Below are positions 10,201-17,794 of a stretch of 32,303 bases of DNA, one piece after another; within the stretch, counting starts at the first letter, position 1; every line of letters starts with the position of its first letter. The position numbers and the translations under genes are program-made. A model generated the notes under the pieces. That model had not been told where the DNA came from, did not search any database, and saw only the letters and a program-made list of their open reading frames with translations. Source of the stretch: an uncultured Bacteroidales bacterium (GTDB taxonomy: Bacteria; Bacteroidota; Bacteroidia; Bacteroidales; UBA932); assembly GCA_946616285.1 (NCBI GenBank), contig CAMOIT010000010.1, positions 1-32,303 on the forward strand. The letters are read 5' to 3'.

Positions 10201-10350
10201 GACGAGGCCGGCTTCGGCGCAGAGGCCTTGCTAATCGCCAAAACCCATCCTGAAATGCAGGTTACGGCCCGCATCTCCGACGAAGAACAATATCTCACGG
10301 CCACCCGCTGTGAAGTACCTGAGAATTTGCACTATGAGCAGAAACAATAA
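7207..10350 (+). CDS. MMPL/RND-family exporter fused to a PlsC-like lysophospholipid acyltransferase, with a short methyltransferase-like C-terminal remnant
   Basis: 1047 aa; MMPL TM blocks, NHQSHLDVLPIIAL (HX4D) and FPEGTRSEDGSI, then a tail DEAGFGAEALLIAKTHPEMQVTARISDEEQYL. Start codon is TTG. Confidence 0.88.
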   Translation: MKRFFLNIYDFLSARRGLAAAIWAVLLVLCIVSALRIDFQEDITAFLPGGKELEEETSGQETMAVFFEGGGIDDKLDAMSAFEEKWNLYNPDFPIEATASQDQALEMFRFLSANWPYFLEEGDYARMDSLLAVPGFIGSALENDKLALYGANPFRTQYMRSDPLGLYSPVLERLQAIKPDSRLEDGCLFTADGEIGIILFDSPYGGSESGSNAGLVRDLRTVIDEVGADFPEISISSTGGPEVAVENASRIRKDSFLALALAALLIGIVLWLSYRRLSDVIWILLSIASGAILALGIIALFKSSVSIIVLGIGSTIIGIAVNYPLHYVDHLKYQPDKRKALSEQVTPLLVGNVTTVGAFLSMLLLKAEALKDFGFIGAMMLVGTILFVLILLPVFVPAAKGPRKAIKLDFDRHINAGPEVRRAVFLGFLLISGILLYWSGRTGFDADLHNINYMTPSQARGFEILESLKPQNTVALADISSEAQERHIAAWNGFWERHPDVSDRLIEEGLEKGFTAHAFQPFFDVMDAEWKVQPLSYFAPVAKLDQEERLADKLVSALSGDFDKIGLLCSLIVFFFLWLSFGSVEIALISFLPLAVSWFWIEGIMGLTGLQFNIVNIILATFIFGQGDDYTIFITEGLLYERATGKKILHSYKNAVVLSALIMFIGIGVLAFAKHPAMRSLGQVTVIGMLTVVLMAYYLPPLVFRWLTTKRGEPRKAPITLVQGIRTLFIGLMMMLAMTILSLVCLFFPAGTAFHKMIRRVAAFAMRIIPGCPYKLENPVGEDFSKPAVYICNHQSHLDVLPIIALQPKLIFMTNDWVWKFPFYGAVIRKAGYFPASWGLSRNSAHMRKLVAEGYSIVIFPEGTRSEDGSILRFHRGAFLVARELGLDVLPLCIHGFSDALPKHDFLLRTATLTLEVGRRISVPEEGDLAAFTRQMRGFYRDWYSDIRRRKENAAYLAPWVGIQYAYKGSGALRECRRVLTKSNLSRIDALKGETYTIDEAGFGAEALLIAKTHPEMQVTARISDEEQYLTATRCEVPENLHYEQKQ

Positions 10351-11326
10351 CAAAAGCAGCAAGATGCAGGCTCCGGAAACCTTCAGGCTTTCGGCCTTCG
10401 TCCCTCCCACTGCCTGCGGCAGCGGGCCCCTCCCATTCATGGAGACATGGGCGTCTACAGTTTCCGGAGCCTGCATCTTGCTGCTTTTGCTGCTTAATTT
10501 TACGCTTAACGCTCAGGAGAAGATTTGGAAGGGGACGGGGTATTATGACATGAGCGTTACTATGACGGAGTTCCTGCCGGAAGGAGAGCCGGAGTATGCC
10601 GTGATAGTATGCCCTGGAGGCAGTTATCACTGGCTGGACTGGCAGGCGGAAGGGATTGAAGTGGCGAAGTGGCTGGCTTCGGAGGGCATTGCTGCGTATG
10701 TGCTTAAGTACAGGACTGCCGGAAAGATAGAGTTCGCCGCTAAATACAGGACTTTCATCAGGGGACACAGGTTCCCGGACATGCAGAGCGACCTTCAGCG
10801 GGCCATACAGCTTGTTAGGGAAAAGCATCCTGGTATTCCGCTCGGTGCGATGGGCTTTTCTGCCGGAGGGCATCTTGTAATGAGCGCAGGTGAGTATTTC
10901 AGGACAAATTTCCTGTCGGCATACGGTATTTACCCGGAAGTGTCCCTGAGGCCCGATTTCGTTGCTCCAATCTATCCCGTCGTAACCCTTTCGGACAACC
11001 GTTATGCCCATTCGCGTTCGCGCCTGGGACTGCTTGGAGAATGGACCGTCATGAGCGCGAAAATGCGTGACTCACTGTCCCTTGAAAAGCACGTGAAACC
11101 AGATACTCCGCCGGTATTCCTCTTTAACTGTGTGGACGATCCCATTGTGAAATATCAGAACTCGGAACTCCTTGATTCGGCCCTTACAGCCGCAGGGGTA
11201 TCCCATGTATATATACAGAAACCTACGGGCGGGCACGGCTTCGGAGCCCAGAAATCCCGCATGAACAATGATACCTGCACTTGGCAGGAGAGTTTCATTA
11301 ACTGGCTACACTCGATTAAATTTTAA
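10334..11326 (+). CDS. Secreted alpha/beta-hydrolase (BD-FAE/acetyl-esterase-like)
   Basis: CPGGSYHWLDWQAEGIEVAKWL, nucleophile elbow GFSAGGH, FNCVDDPIV (Asp), GGHGFG (His). ATG at 10310 or 10334; hydrophobic core CILLLLLLNFTLNAQ. Confidence 0.85.
   Translation: MSRNNNKSSKMQAPETFRLSAFVPPTACGSGPLPFMETWASTVSGACILLLLLLNFTLNAQEKIWKGTGYYDMSVTMTEFLPEGEPEYAVIVCPGGSYHWLDWQAEGIEVAKWLASEGIAAYVLKYRTAGKIEFAAKYRTFIRGHRFPDMQSDLQRAIQLVREKHPGIPLGAMGFSAGGHLVMSAGEYFRTNFLSAYGIYPEVSLRPDFVAPIYPVVTLSDNRYAHSRSRLGLLGEWTVMSAKMRDSLSLEKHVKPDTPPVFLFNCVDDPIVKYQNSELLDSALTAAGVSHVYIQKPTGGHGFGAQKSRMNNDTCTWQESFINWLHSIKF
10351..10489. repeat. 139-bp element with perfect 30-bp terminal inverted repeats and 79-bp spacer
   Basis: Left arm caaaagcagcaagatgcaggctccggaaac (10351-10380); right arm gtttccggagcctgcatcttgctgcttttg (10460-10489) is its exact reverse complement. 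Confidence 0.95.
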
Positions 11327-11332
11327 GTATTT

Positions 11333-12628
11333 ATGGATATAGAATTCAAGAAACCGGAAGAAATCAAGGCATTTCAGGAAGGACTGATGAAAGATGCGTT
11401 GGAGTACCTGCAGGCAAATTCGCCATATTACAGGCATATCTTCAACAAGCACGGCATCGACATTAAGAAGATCACGAAAATCGAGGACCTTCAGAAGATC
11501 CCGTTTACCGAGAAAAATGACCTTCAGAAGTATAACGAAGATTTCTTCTGCTGCCCGAAGTCCAAGATAGTGGACTATGTGACGACATCTGGAACTACTG
11601 GCGATCCTATCATTTTCGGCTGTACCGAAAAGGACCTCAGGCGTCTGGCATTCAATGAAAAAAAGAGCTTCGAATGTGCAGGCTTAAAGCCAGGTGACTT
11701 AGTTCAGATTATGGTAACGCTGGACAAGCGCTTTATGGCCGGCAACGCCTATTTCATGGGAATCCGGGAGCTTGGCGCTAGCGCCGTCCGTGTAGGAAAC
11801 GGCATCCCGGAGCTGCAGTGGGACACCATCAACCGGCTCAAGCCCGACACCATCATGTGCGTGCCGTCCTTCATTCTCAGACTTATCCAGTGGGCCGAAG
11901 ATCATGGCCTTGACTATACCAAGTCCTCGATTAAGCGCATTATCGGCATCGGCGAAGGCCTGAGGGACCAGAACTTCAAGCTGAACCTCCTTGGCAGCCG
12001 CATCAAGGAAAAATGGGATGTCCAGCTGTTTGCCACATATTCATCCACCGAGATGTCGGCAACGTTCTCCGAATGCCCCTGCGGCTGCGGCGGACACCTT
12101 CATCCCGAACTGCTGATAGTGGAAATAATAGGCGAAGACGACAAACCCGTGCCTGACGGTGAAGTGGGAGAGGTCGTCGTCACTACGCTTGGGGTGGAAG
12201 GAATGCCGCTTCTGCGCTACAGGACGGGCGACCTGGCGGCAAAAGTTACAGGAAAATGCCAGTGCGGACGCTACAGTTACAGGCTCACTCCCATCCTGGG
12301 CCGTAAGCACAATATGCTGAAGCTTAAGGGCACCACGCTTTATCCGCCGGCAATTTACGACGTGCTGGACAATACCCATTATATCGAGAATTACGTGGTC
12401 ATAGTCCAGAACAGCGACGCCGGACTGGATGACGTGATCGTCAAGGTCGGCCTCAAGTATCAGCCCGACTTCGACGTGATCAAAGACATAAAGGACCGTT
12501 TCCGTTCCCGTATCAGGGTAGCACCAAAGGTGGAAATCCATCCTTCGAACGAGATTGCCGCCATCAATTACCCTGCCAAGTCCCGCAAGCCGATTAAATT
12601 TATCGACAACCGTGAAAAGCATGTTTGA
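11333..12628 (+). CDS. Phenylacetate-CoA ligase-like (PaaK family) AMP-forming acyl/aryl ligase
   Basis: 431 aa; YVTTSGTTGDPIIFG, ATYSSTEMSATFSECPCGCGGHLHPE, LLRYRTGDLA. Confidence 0.85.
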   Translation: MDIEFKKPEEIKAFQEGLMKDALEYLQANSPYYRHIFNKHGIDIKKITKIEDLQKIPFTEKNDLQKYNEDFFCCPKSKIVDYVTTSGTTGDPIIFGCTEKDLRRLAFNEKKSFECAGLKPGDLVQIMVTLDKRFMAGNAYFMGIRELGASAVRVGNGIPELQWDTINRLKPDTIMCVPSFILRLIQWAEDHGLDYTKSSIKRIIGIGEGLRDQNFKLNLLGSRIKEKWDVQLFATYSSTEMSATFSECPCGCGGHLHPELLIVEIIGEDDKPVPDGEVGEVVVTTLGVEGMPLLRYRTGDLAAKVTGKCQCGRYSYRLTPILGRKHNMLKLKGTTLYPPAIYDVLDNTHYIENYVVIVQNSDAGLDDVIVKVGLKYQPDFDVIKDIKDRFRSRIRVAPKVEIHPSNEIAAINYPAKSRKPIKFIDNREKHV

Positions 12629-13718
12629 CGACATCCGTCCCTACATAGACGCCGAGATTCCGGAGGCTATGGAGCGTCTTGCGGCCGACAAGTATTTCCC
12701 GCTTGTCTCAGGCTTCCTTTTCCCCGATAAGCCGGTGGAAGAGGTTGCTGCCGTTGTGCGCTCCTGCCGTTCGGCGGAAGAATTCCAGCGGCGTTTCATG
12801 TACGATGCAATCTGGTCAATCGCCCATAAAACCACCGACAGCCTTACTGTCGAAGGCATGGAGAAGCTGGACCCTTCCAGGAACTATCTCTTTGTCTCGA
12901 ATCACAGGGACATAGTCCTTGACGCAGCTTTCCTGCAGGTGCTCCTGCTGGATGCCGGCCGGAGGACGTCGGAGATTACTTTCGGCGCCAACCTGATGCA
13001 GGGACAGTTTGTCATAGATGCAGGCCGCAGCAACAAGATGTTCCGGGTAGAAAGAGCTAATACTGTTTCTTCGGCCCGGGAATTTCTTGTCAGAAGCCGT
13101 TATCTGTCGGATTATATCCGCTATGCAATTCTGGAGAAAGGGGAAAGCCTTTGGATTGCGCAGCGTAATGGCCGGACAAAGGACGGAATGGATTCAACGG
13201 ACCAGGGTATAGTGAAGATGTTCGGCCTTTCGGGACCTTCGGACAAGGTCCTGGCGCTTTCTGAGCTGAATATATGCCCTCTGTCAATTTCATACGAGTG
13301 GGAGCCCTGCGACGTGGCGAAAGCCCGTGAAACGGCCGTTAAAGCGTCAGGAAATGAATATATGAAGCGTCCCGGGGAAGATCTGGAAAGCATATTGAAC
13401 GGAATCACCAGGCCCAAAGGCCGCGTGCATCTGGCCGTATGCGAACCTTTGACCAGGGACGACCTCGAACCTTTCCGCGGCCTTCCTTCCGCAGCTTTCA
13501 ACAGGGAAGTGGCATCTCTCATCGACACCAGGATACTGTCCCTTTACCGCCTTTATCCCAACAATTACATTGCAGCCCAGATGCTTACCGGTAAGGATTG
13601 TTCCGACCATTACACTCCTTCTGAGCGAGCCGTTTTCGAGGCCCATATAAACGAAAATCCCGGAGAGCTCCGGGATATCCTTCTCGGTATTTACGCCGCG
13701 CCTGTTATCCGCCGATAA
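12621..13718 (+). CDS. Glycerol-phosphate acyltransferase-like protein
   Basis: 365 aa from ATG 12621 (overlaps the ligase stop); LFVSNHRDIVLDAAFLQVLLLD and ESLWIAQRNGRTKDG resemble PlsB/PlsC blocks. Confidence 0.7.
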   Translation: MFDDIRPYIDAEIPEAMERLAADKYFPLVSGFLFPDKPVEEVAAVVRSCRSAEEFQRRFMYDAIWSIAHKTTDSLTVEGMEKLDPSRNYLFVSNHRDIVLDAAFLQVLLLDAGRRTSEITFGANLMQGQFVIDAGRSNKMFRVERANTVSSAREFLVRSRYLSDYIRYAILEKGESLWIAQRNGRTKDGMDSTDQGIVKMFGLSGPSDKVLALSELNICPLSISYEWEPCDVAKARETAVKASGNEYMKRPGEDLESILNGITRPKGRVHLAVCEPLTRDDLEPFRGLPSAAFNREVASLIDTRILSLYRLYPNNYIAAQMLTGKDCSDHYTPSERAVFEAHINENPGELRDILLGIYAAPVIRR

Positions 13719-15360
13719 ATTCGCGGAGGAGGGAAGTGGCGGGGATTTCCTTATCCGACACCGGGGTGAAATAGTGGATGAACTTCAGCAGTCGGTGTGC
13801 TTCCGAGTATTCCGGGCAGTTTTGGGGAACGCTCCTAAGGATAGGCTCGGCATGGTTCTTAAGCACTGCGAATTCAATAAGATAGGCCGAATTGAACATC
13901 ACGTCTGCATTTTCCTGGAATGGATAGATCCACTTCTGCTCGGCCTCAAGTACGTTCTGCCAGTTGGATATGGATTCCCGGGCCGAAAAAGCACCTTTGT
14001 TATAGTCGCGGACGATGCGCCTGAGAAGGCGGTTGTCGCTGGTGGGAATCATGTTATGGTCGTCCAGAAGGGTGCCGGTGAGGGTATTTATGAAAATCTT
14101 GAACTTTGCGCTTTCGGGTATTTCAGACGTGAGCCCCGGATTAAGCGCGTGGATGCCTTCGATCAGGAGTATGCGGCCCTCGCCTAGTTTCAGGGTTTTG
14201 CCGTTGTATTCCCTCATGCCCGTGACGAAATTATATTCCGGCACCGATACTTCCTCGCCTGCGATAAGCTGCATTATATGCTTCTCCATCAGGTCGTGAT
14301 CCACTGTGTCGAAGTTGTCGAAGTCGTATGAACCGTCGGGGAATTTGGGGGTGTCCACCCTGTTTACGAAATAGTCGTCCGTGGACATGGACATGGGCTT
14401 TAAGCCGCATGCCTTGAGCTGTATGGACAGTCTTTTGCAGAAAGTGGTTTTACCTGAGGATGAAGGCCCGGTAATTAGCACAAGCTTCAGGGGATTATCG
14501 CTGCGGTAGCGGCGGTCTATCTCTTCGGCTATCTTGACTATCTTCTTTTCCTGCAGGGCTTCCGCTATCTGGATAAGTTCGCTTGCGCGGCCGTTATGGA
14601 AAGCTTCGTTTACGTCGCCGACAGTCGAGAGACCCATGATAATGTTCCAGCGAAGCGCCTCCTTGAACATTTCGAAGGTCTTGGGCTGGTCTTCGAACTC
14701 TGCCAGACGGCTGGGATCCTGCCTTGATGGAACCCTCAGAAGCAGTCCGTCGTGGTAGGGGATTAGGCCCCAAACTTTAAGGTAACCGGTGCTGGGAACC
14801 AGTTTGCCATAGTAGTAGTCGGACGTTTCTCCAAGCGTGTAATAATCCGTATAGGCTTCGCCGCTGGTTTCCAGAAGCTTCACCTTGTCGCTGTAGCCGG
14901 CTTTGCGGAACTCCTTGATGGCACGGTCCGTCTGGACGTCATAGCGGTGGAAGGGCATGTCCTTGGCCACAAGTTCCTTCATGCGTTCCTCTACGCGGGA
15001 AACGTCTTCGGCGGTGATTTCGCTGCCGTCGGACTTTCTGAGGTGGCAGAAGTATCCGTGCGAGATGGGGTGCTCCATGTAGAGCTTGATGCCAGGAAAG
15101 ACGTCAGTGGCGGCTTTGTACAGCAGAAAATAAAGCGAGCGGCAATACACTCGCATGCCGCTCGGTTCGCGGACATCTATGAATTCGATGTCCTTATTTT
15201 GGTACACTTTGAATTTGAGTCCCTGGGAAACGTTGTTCACCTTGGCAGACACGATGGGGTAGGGACGGTGACAGTCGAACTCCGAAAGCATTTGCAGAAG
15301 GGAGGTTCCTTCGGGAAATCGCTTCGTTTCCTTGGTGTTTTTACAGAATACTTGGACCAT
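13705..15360 (-). CDS. Uridine kinase-like nucleoside kinase with N-terminal TGS/ThrRS-like region
   Basis: P-loop ITGPSSSGKTTFCKRL, STDDYF, YDFDNFDTVDHDLM; ORF can extend to 15408 but MVQVFCKNTKETKRFPEGTSLLQML is the likely start. Confidence 0.82.
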   Translation of the reverse strand: MVQVFCKNTKETKRFPEGTSLLQMLSEFDCHRPYPIVSAKVNNVSQGLKFKVYQNKDIEFIDVREPSGMRVYCRSLYFLLYKAATDVFPGIKLYMEHPISHGYFCHLRKSDGSEITAEDVSRVEERMKELVAKDMPFHRYDVQTDRAIKEFRKAGYSDKVKLLETSGEAYTDYYTLGETSDYYYGKLVPSTGYLKVWGLIPYHDGLLLRVPSRQDPSRLAEFEDQPKTFEMFKEALRWNIIMGLSTVGDVNEAFHNGRASELIQIAEALQEKKIVKIAEEIDRRYRSDNPLKLVLITGPSSSGKTTFCKRLSIQLKACGLKPMSMSTDDYFVNRVDTPKFPDGSYDFDNFDTVDHDLMEKHIMQLIAGEEVSVPEYNFVTGMREYNGKTLKLGEGRILLIEGIHALNPGLTSEIPESAKFKIFINTLTGTLLDDHNMIPTSDNRLLRRIVRDYNKGAFSARESISNWQNVLEAEQKWIYPFQENADVMFNSAYLIEFAVLKNHAEPILRSVPQNCPEYSEAHRLLKFIHYFTPVSDKEIPATSLLREFIGG

Positions 15361-15411
15361 CTCGCTTGGAATTTCGGCAAAGGTAGTAAAAGGGATGCGG
15401 ATTTGCAAACG

Positions 15412-15657
15412 CTATAATTGCACGTCTTGCTTCTCGAGGTAGGAAACAACGTCTGCAACGGTTTCAAACTTTGCAAGTGCCTGATCGGGGATGACTATTC
15501 CATACTGGTCCTCGATGCGCATAAGAAGCTGGAGTATGTCCAGAGAATCGGCTCCAAGGTCCTTTTTAATCAGGGACTGCAGTGTGATTTTCGAAGGGTC
15601 AAGCCTGAGTTGCTTTGCCAGGATGGCCTGCACTTTTTCAAACATGTCAGAGTTCAT
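15412..15657 (-). CDS. acpP: Acyl carrier protein
   Basis: 81 aa; DLGADSLDILQLLMRIEDQYGIVIPD. Confidence 0.9.
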   Translation of the reverse strand: MNSDMFEKVQAILAKQLRLDPSKITLQSLIKKDLGADSLDILQLLMRIEDQYGIVIPDQALAKFETVADVVSYLEKQDVQL

Positions 15658-16666
15658 AATGTTCGTATTTGGCTATTTCTGTTTCAATCTTTCCGGAAAG
15701 CTTGGAAACTTCCATCCGGTATGCCTGTTCTATGCATTTGACAATTGCAGCGGTCTTGGACGAGCCGTGTCCTTTGACCACGACCTTGGATGTGCCCAGG
15801 AGCACGCTGCCGCCGTAATTCTGGTAGTTCATGAACTTCTTTTCGTCGGCGAACATCTTCTTCATCAGCAGCGCACCTATCTTATATATTGTGCGGCTGT
15901 AGATGTCCTTTTTCAACTTTTTCAGGAGCTCCAGGGCAGTACCTTCCGTGGTTTTTACAAGAACATTGCCGGAGAAGCCGTCGGCCACGACTACGTCATA
16001 TGAACCGGACAGAAGGTCCCGGCTTTCCATATTGCCGACAAAATTCACTGACGGCGTTTCCTTCAGCATGGCGTATGCTTCGCGGCGGATATCATCGCCT
16101 TTTTCGGCCTCTTTTCCTACGTTCAGCAGCGCTGTGCGGGGGTTCTTTACTCCATAGACGTTTTCCATGTAAAGGGACGCCATTATTGCGAACTGCCTCA
16201 GATGGGCCGATGTCACTTCCACGTTGGCGCCGCTGTCGCATATGCCCACAAGCCCGCCGTTCATGGTGGGTAGGATGGGGCAGAAAGCGGGGCGGATGAT
16301 TCCGGGAATGCGTCCCAGGCGCACCAGGGCTCCGGTAACCAGGGCTCCGGTGGAGCCGGTGGAAACCATGGCGGCGATGTCGTCGCGGTCCCTGAGGAGG
16401 ATGATGGCCTTCATCATGGACGAGTTCCGCTTCAGGCGCACCGCGTCAGTGGGTTTTTCGTCGCAGCCGATTACTTCCGGGGCATGGATTATCTCCAGAC
16501 GGGTGTCGTCGTAACTTTTCCCTTCCAGTTCTTTGCGAATAAGCCCTTCCTCGCCGGTAAGGATGAGGAAAAGGTCCTTGTTTGCCTCAAGTGCCTTTAT
16601 AGCGGCTTCTACGGGTGCCTGAGGGCAATGGTCGCCGCCGAAGCAGTCAACGATAATCTTAATCAT
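15647..16666 (-). CDS. plsX: Phosphate acyltransferase PlsX
   Basis: 339 aa; MIKIIVDCFGGDHCPQAPVEAAIKA..., STGSTGALVTGALVRLGRIPGI, VVADGFSGNVLVKTTEG. Confidence 0.92.
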   Translation of the reverse strand: MIKIIVDCFGGDHCPQAPVEAAIKALEANKDLFLILTGEEGLIRKELEGKSYDDTRLEIIHAPEVIGCDEKPTDAVRLKRNSSMMKAIILLRDRDDIAAMVSTGSTGALVTGALVRLGRIPGIIRPAFCPILPTMNGGLVGICDSGANVEVTSAHLRQFAIMASLYMENVYGVKNPRTALLNVGKEAEKGDDIRREAYAMLKETPSVNFVGNMESRDLLSGSYDVVVADGFSGNVLVKTTEGTALELLKKLKKDIYSRTIYKIGALLMKKMFADEKKFMNYQNYGGSVLLGTSKVVVKGHGSSKTAAIVKCIEQAYRMEVSKLSGKIETEIAKYEHYEL

Positions 16667-17792
16667 ACAGATTCTTTACATAAGAACGGTAACGCTTGCA
16701 CTCTTCGTGTTTGAAACGGCGCCAGGCGTTCTGAATGGCGTAGTTGTCTTCCAAGTTCAGGTTGGTATCGGCCCATTTGAGCCTGGGATTGTCCCGAAGC
16801 ATTTTCATGATGGCAAGGGAAAGCGCACCGGAAACGCCGCGGTTCAGGTATTCCGGGGCTACACCCACCAGGCACAAATCAAGAATATTGGGATTCTTGA
16901 TGTAGTACAGCAGTTTGAGGAGTGTGAGCGGAGTGTATTTTCCGCGCGTCCCTACAAGCGCCGGGGCAAGGCCGGGGAAGGAGAGACCGAAGCATACCAT
17001 TTTCTCGTTCTCGTCCAGGATGACGGCCGTATGCTTGGGATTTATGACCATGGCGAAATTCTCCAGGACAAGCTTGCGCATGCCCTCGGTGAATGGAACT
17101 GTGCCGTACAGACCTGCGTAGGATGTGTCTATCAGGTCGAAGATGCCGTCGGCGTATTTTTTCAGCAGTTCCGGGCCGTTTTTGGCCGTGCCGTAATGCA
17201 GTTTGTAGCGTTTGAAAATAAAGGCGACCAGCTGCTCCAGTTCCTCCATGGCTTCCGGACTTTCGGCCCCGTACAGGCGGCTGGCTGTCCAGTCAACCTC
17301 TTTGCGGTAGCCAAGGGCTTCGACGTGATCCTTGTAGTAGGGCGCGTTGTAGTTTTCTTCGAAAGTCGCGGGTTCCTGGAAACCTTCTACCAGCATGCCC
17401 TCGCGCTCCAGATCGGAGAAATTGAGCGGCCCCACCATGGCGTCCATTCCCTTGGAACGTGCCCAGTTCTCGGCTGCTGTGAACAAGGCTTTTGAGACCT
17501 CCAGATCGTCCACGGCGTCGAAGCGGCAGAAACGGCAGCGCTTTTCGCTGTTTTTTGCGTTGGCGTCTTTCTGGATGATGGCCTGGATGCGGCCGGCTGG
17601 TTTACTGTCCTTGTACGCCACAAAGCAGGTCCACTCGCAGCTGGAGTTGTACACGTAGTCATTCCGGAACATCTTTTTCTCGTCGGAATAAAGCGGCGGG
17701 ACAAAGTACGGGCTGCCTTTGTACAATTCCAGCGGAAAATTGAGAAAATCTTTCTGCTGGCGTTTGGTAAGGACTTCTTTAACTTCAATCAT
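16659..17792 (-). CDS. GNAT-like N-acetyltransferase family protein
   Basis: About 377 aa starting MIEVKEVLTKRQQKDFLNFPLELYKGSPYFVPPLYSDEKKMF; C-terminal GNAT-like CLVGVAPEYLNRGVSGAL. Confidence 0.65.
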   Translation of the reverse strand: MIEVKEVLTKRQQKDFLNFPLELYKGSPYFVPPLYSDEKKMFRNDYVYNSSCEWTCFVAYKDSKPAGRIQAIIQKDANAKNSEKRCRFCRFDAVDDLEVSKALFTAAENWARSKGMDAMVGPLNFSDLEREGMLVEGFQEPATFEENYNAPYYKDHVEALGYRKEVDWTASRLYGAESPEAMEELEQLVAFIFKRYKLHYGTAKNGPELLKKYADGIFDLIDTSYAGLYGTVPFTEGMRKLVLENFAMVINPKHTAVILDENEKMVCFGLSFPGLAPALVGTRGKYTPLTLLKLLYYIKNPNILDLCLVGVAPEYLNRGVSGALSLAIMKMLRDNPRLKWADTNLNLEDNYAIQNAWRRFKHEECKRYRSYVKNLYD

Positions 17793-17794
17793 CT

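Noticed and set aside
10231-11011. - strand ORFs of 81 and 238 aa across the inverted repeat
   Set aside because: Explained by the palindromic arms and by antisense of the esterase; not independent genes.
11085-11105. Possible parS half-site (GCACGTGAAACC)
   Set aside because: Only one half resembles TGTTTCACGTGAAACA; it is inside the esterase and far from parAB.
13657-13676. ATCCCGGAG-AG-CTCCGGGAT hairpin as a terminator
   Set aside because: Strong palindrome but within the 3' end of the coding sequence and without a T-run; could be a weak bidirectional stop between convergent genes, not claimed.
16707-17495. 262-aa + strand ORF
   Set aside because: Antisense to the GNAT-like gene; shadow ORF from codon bias.
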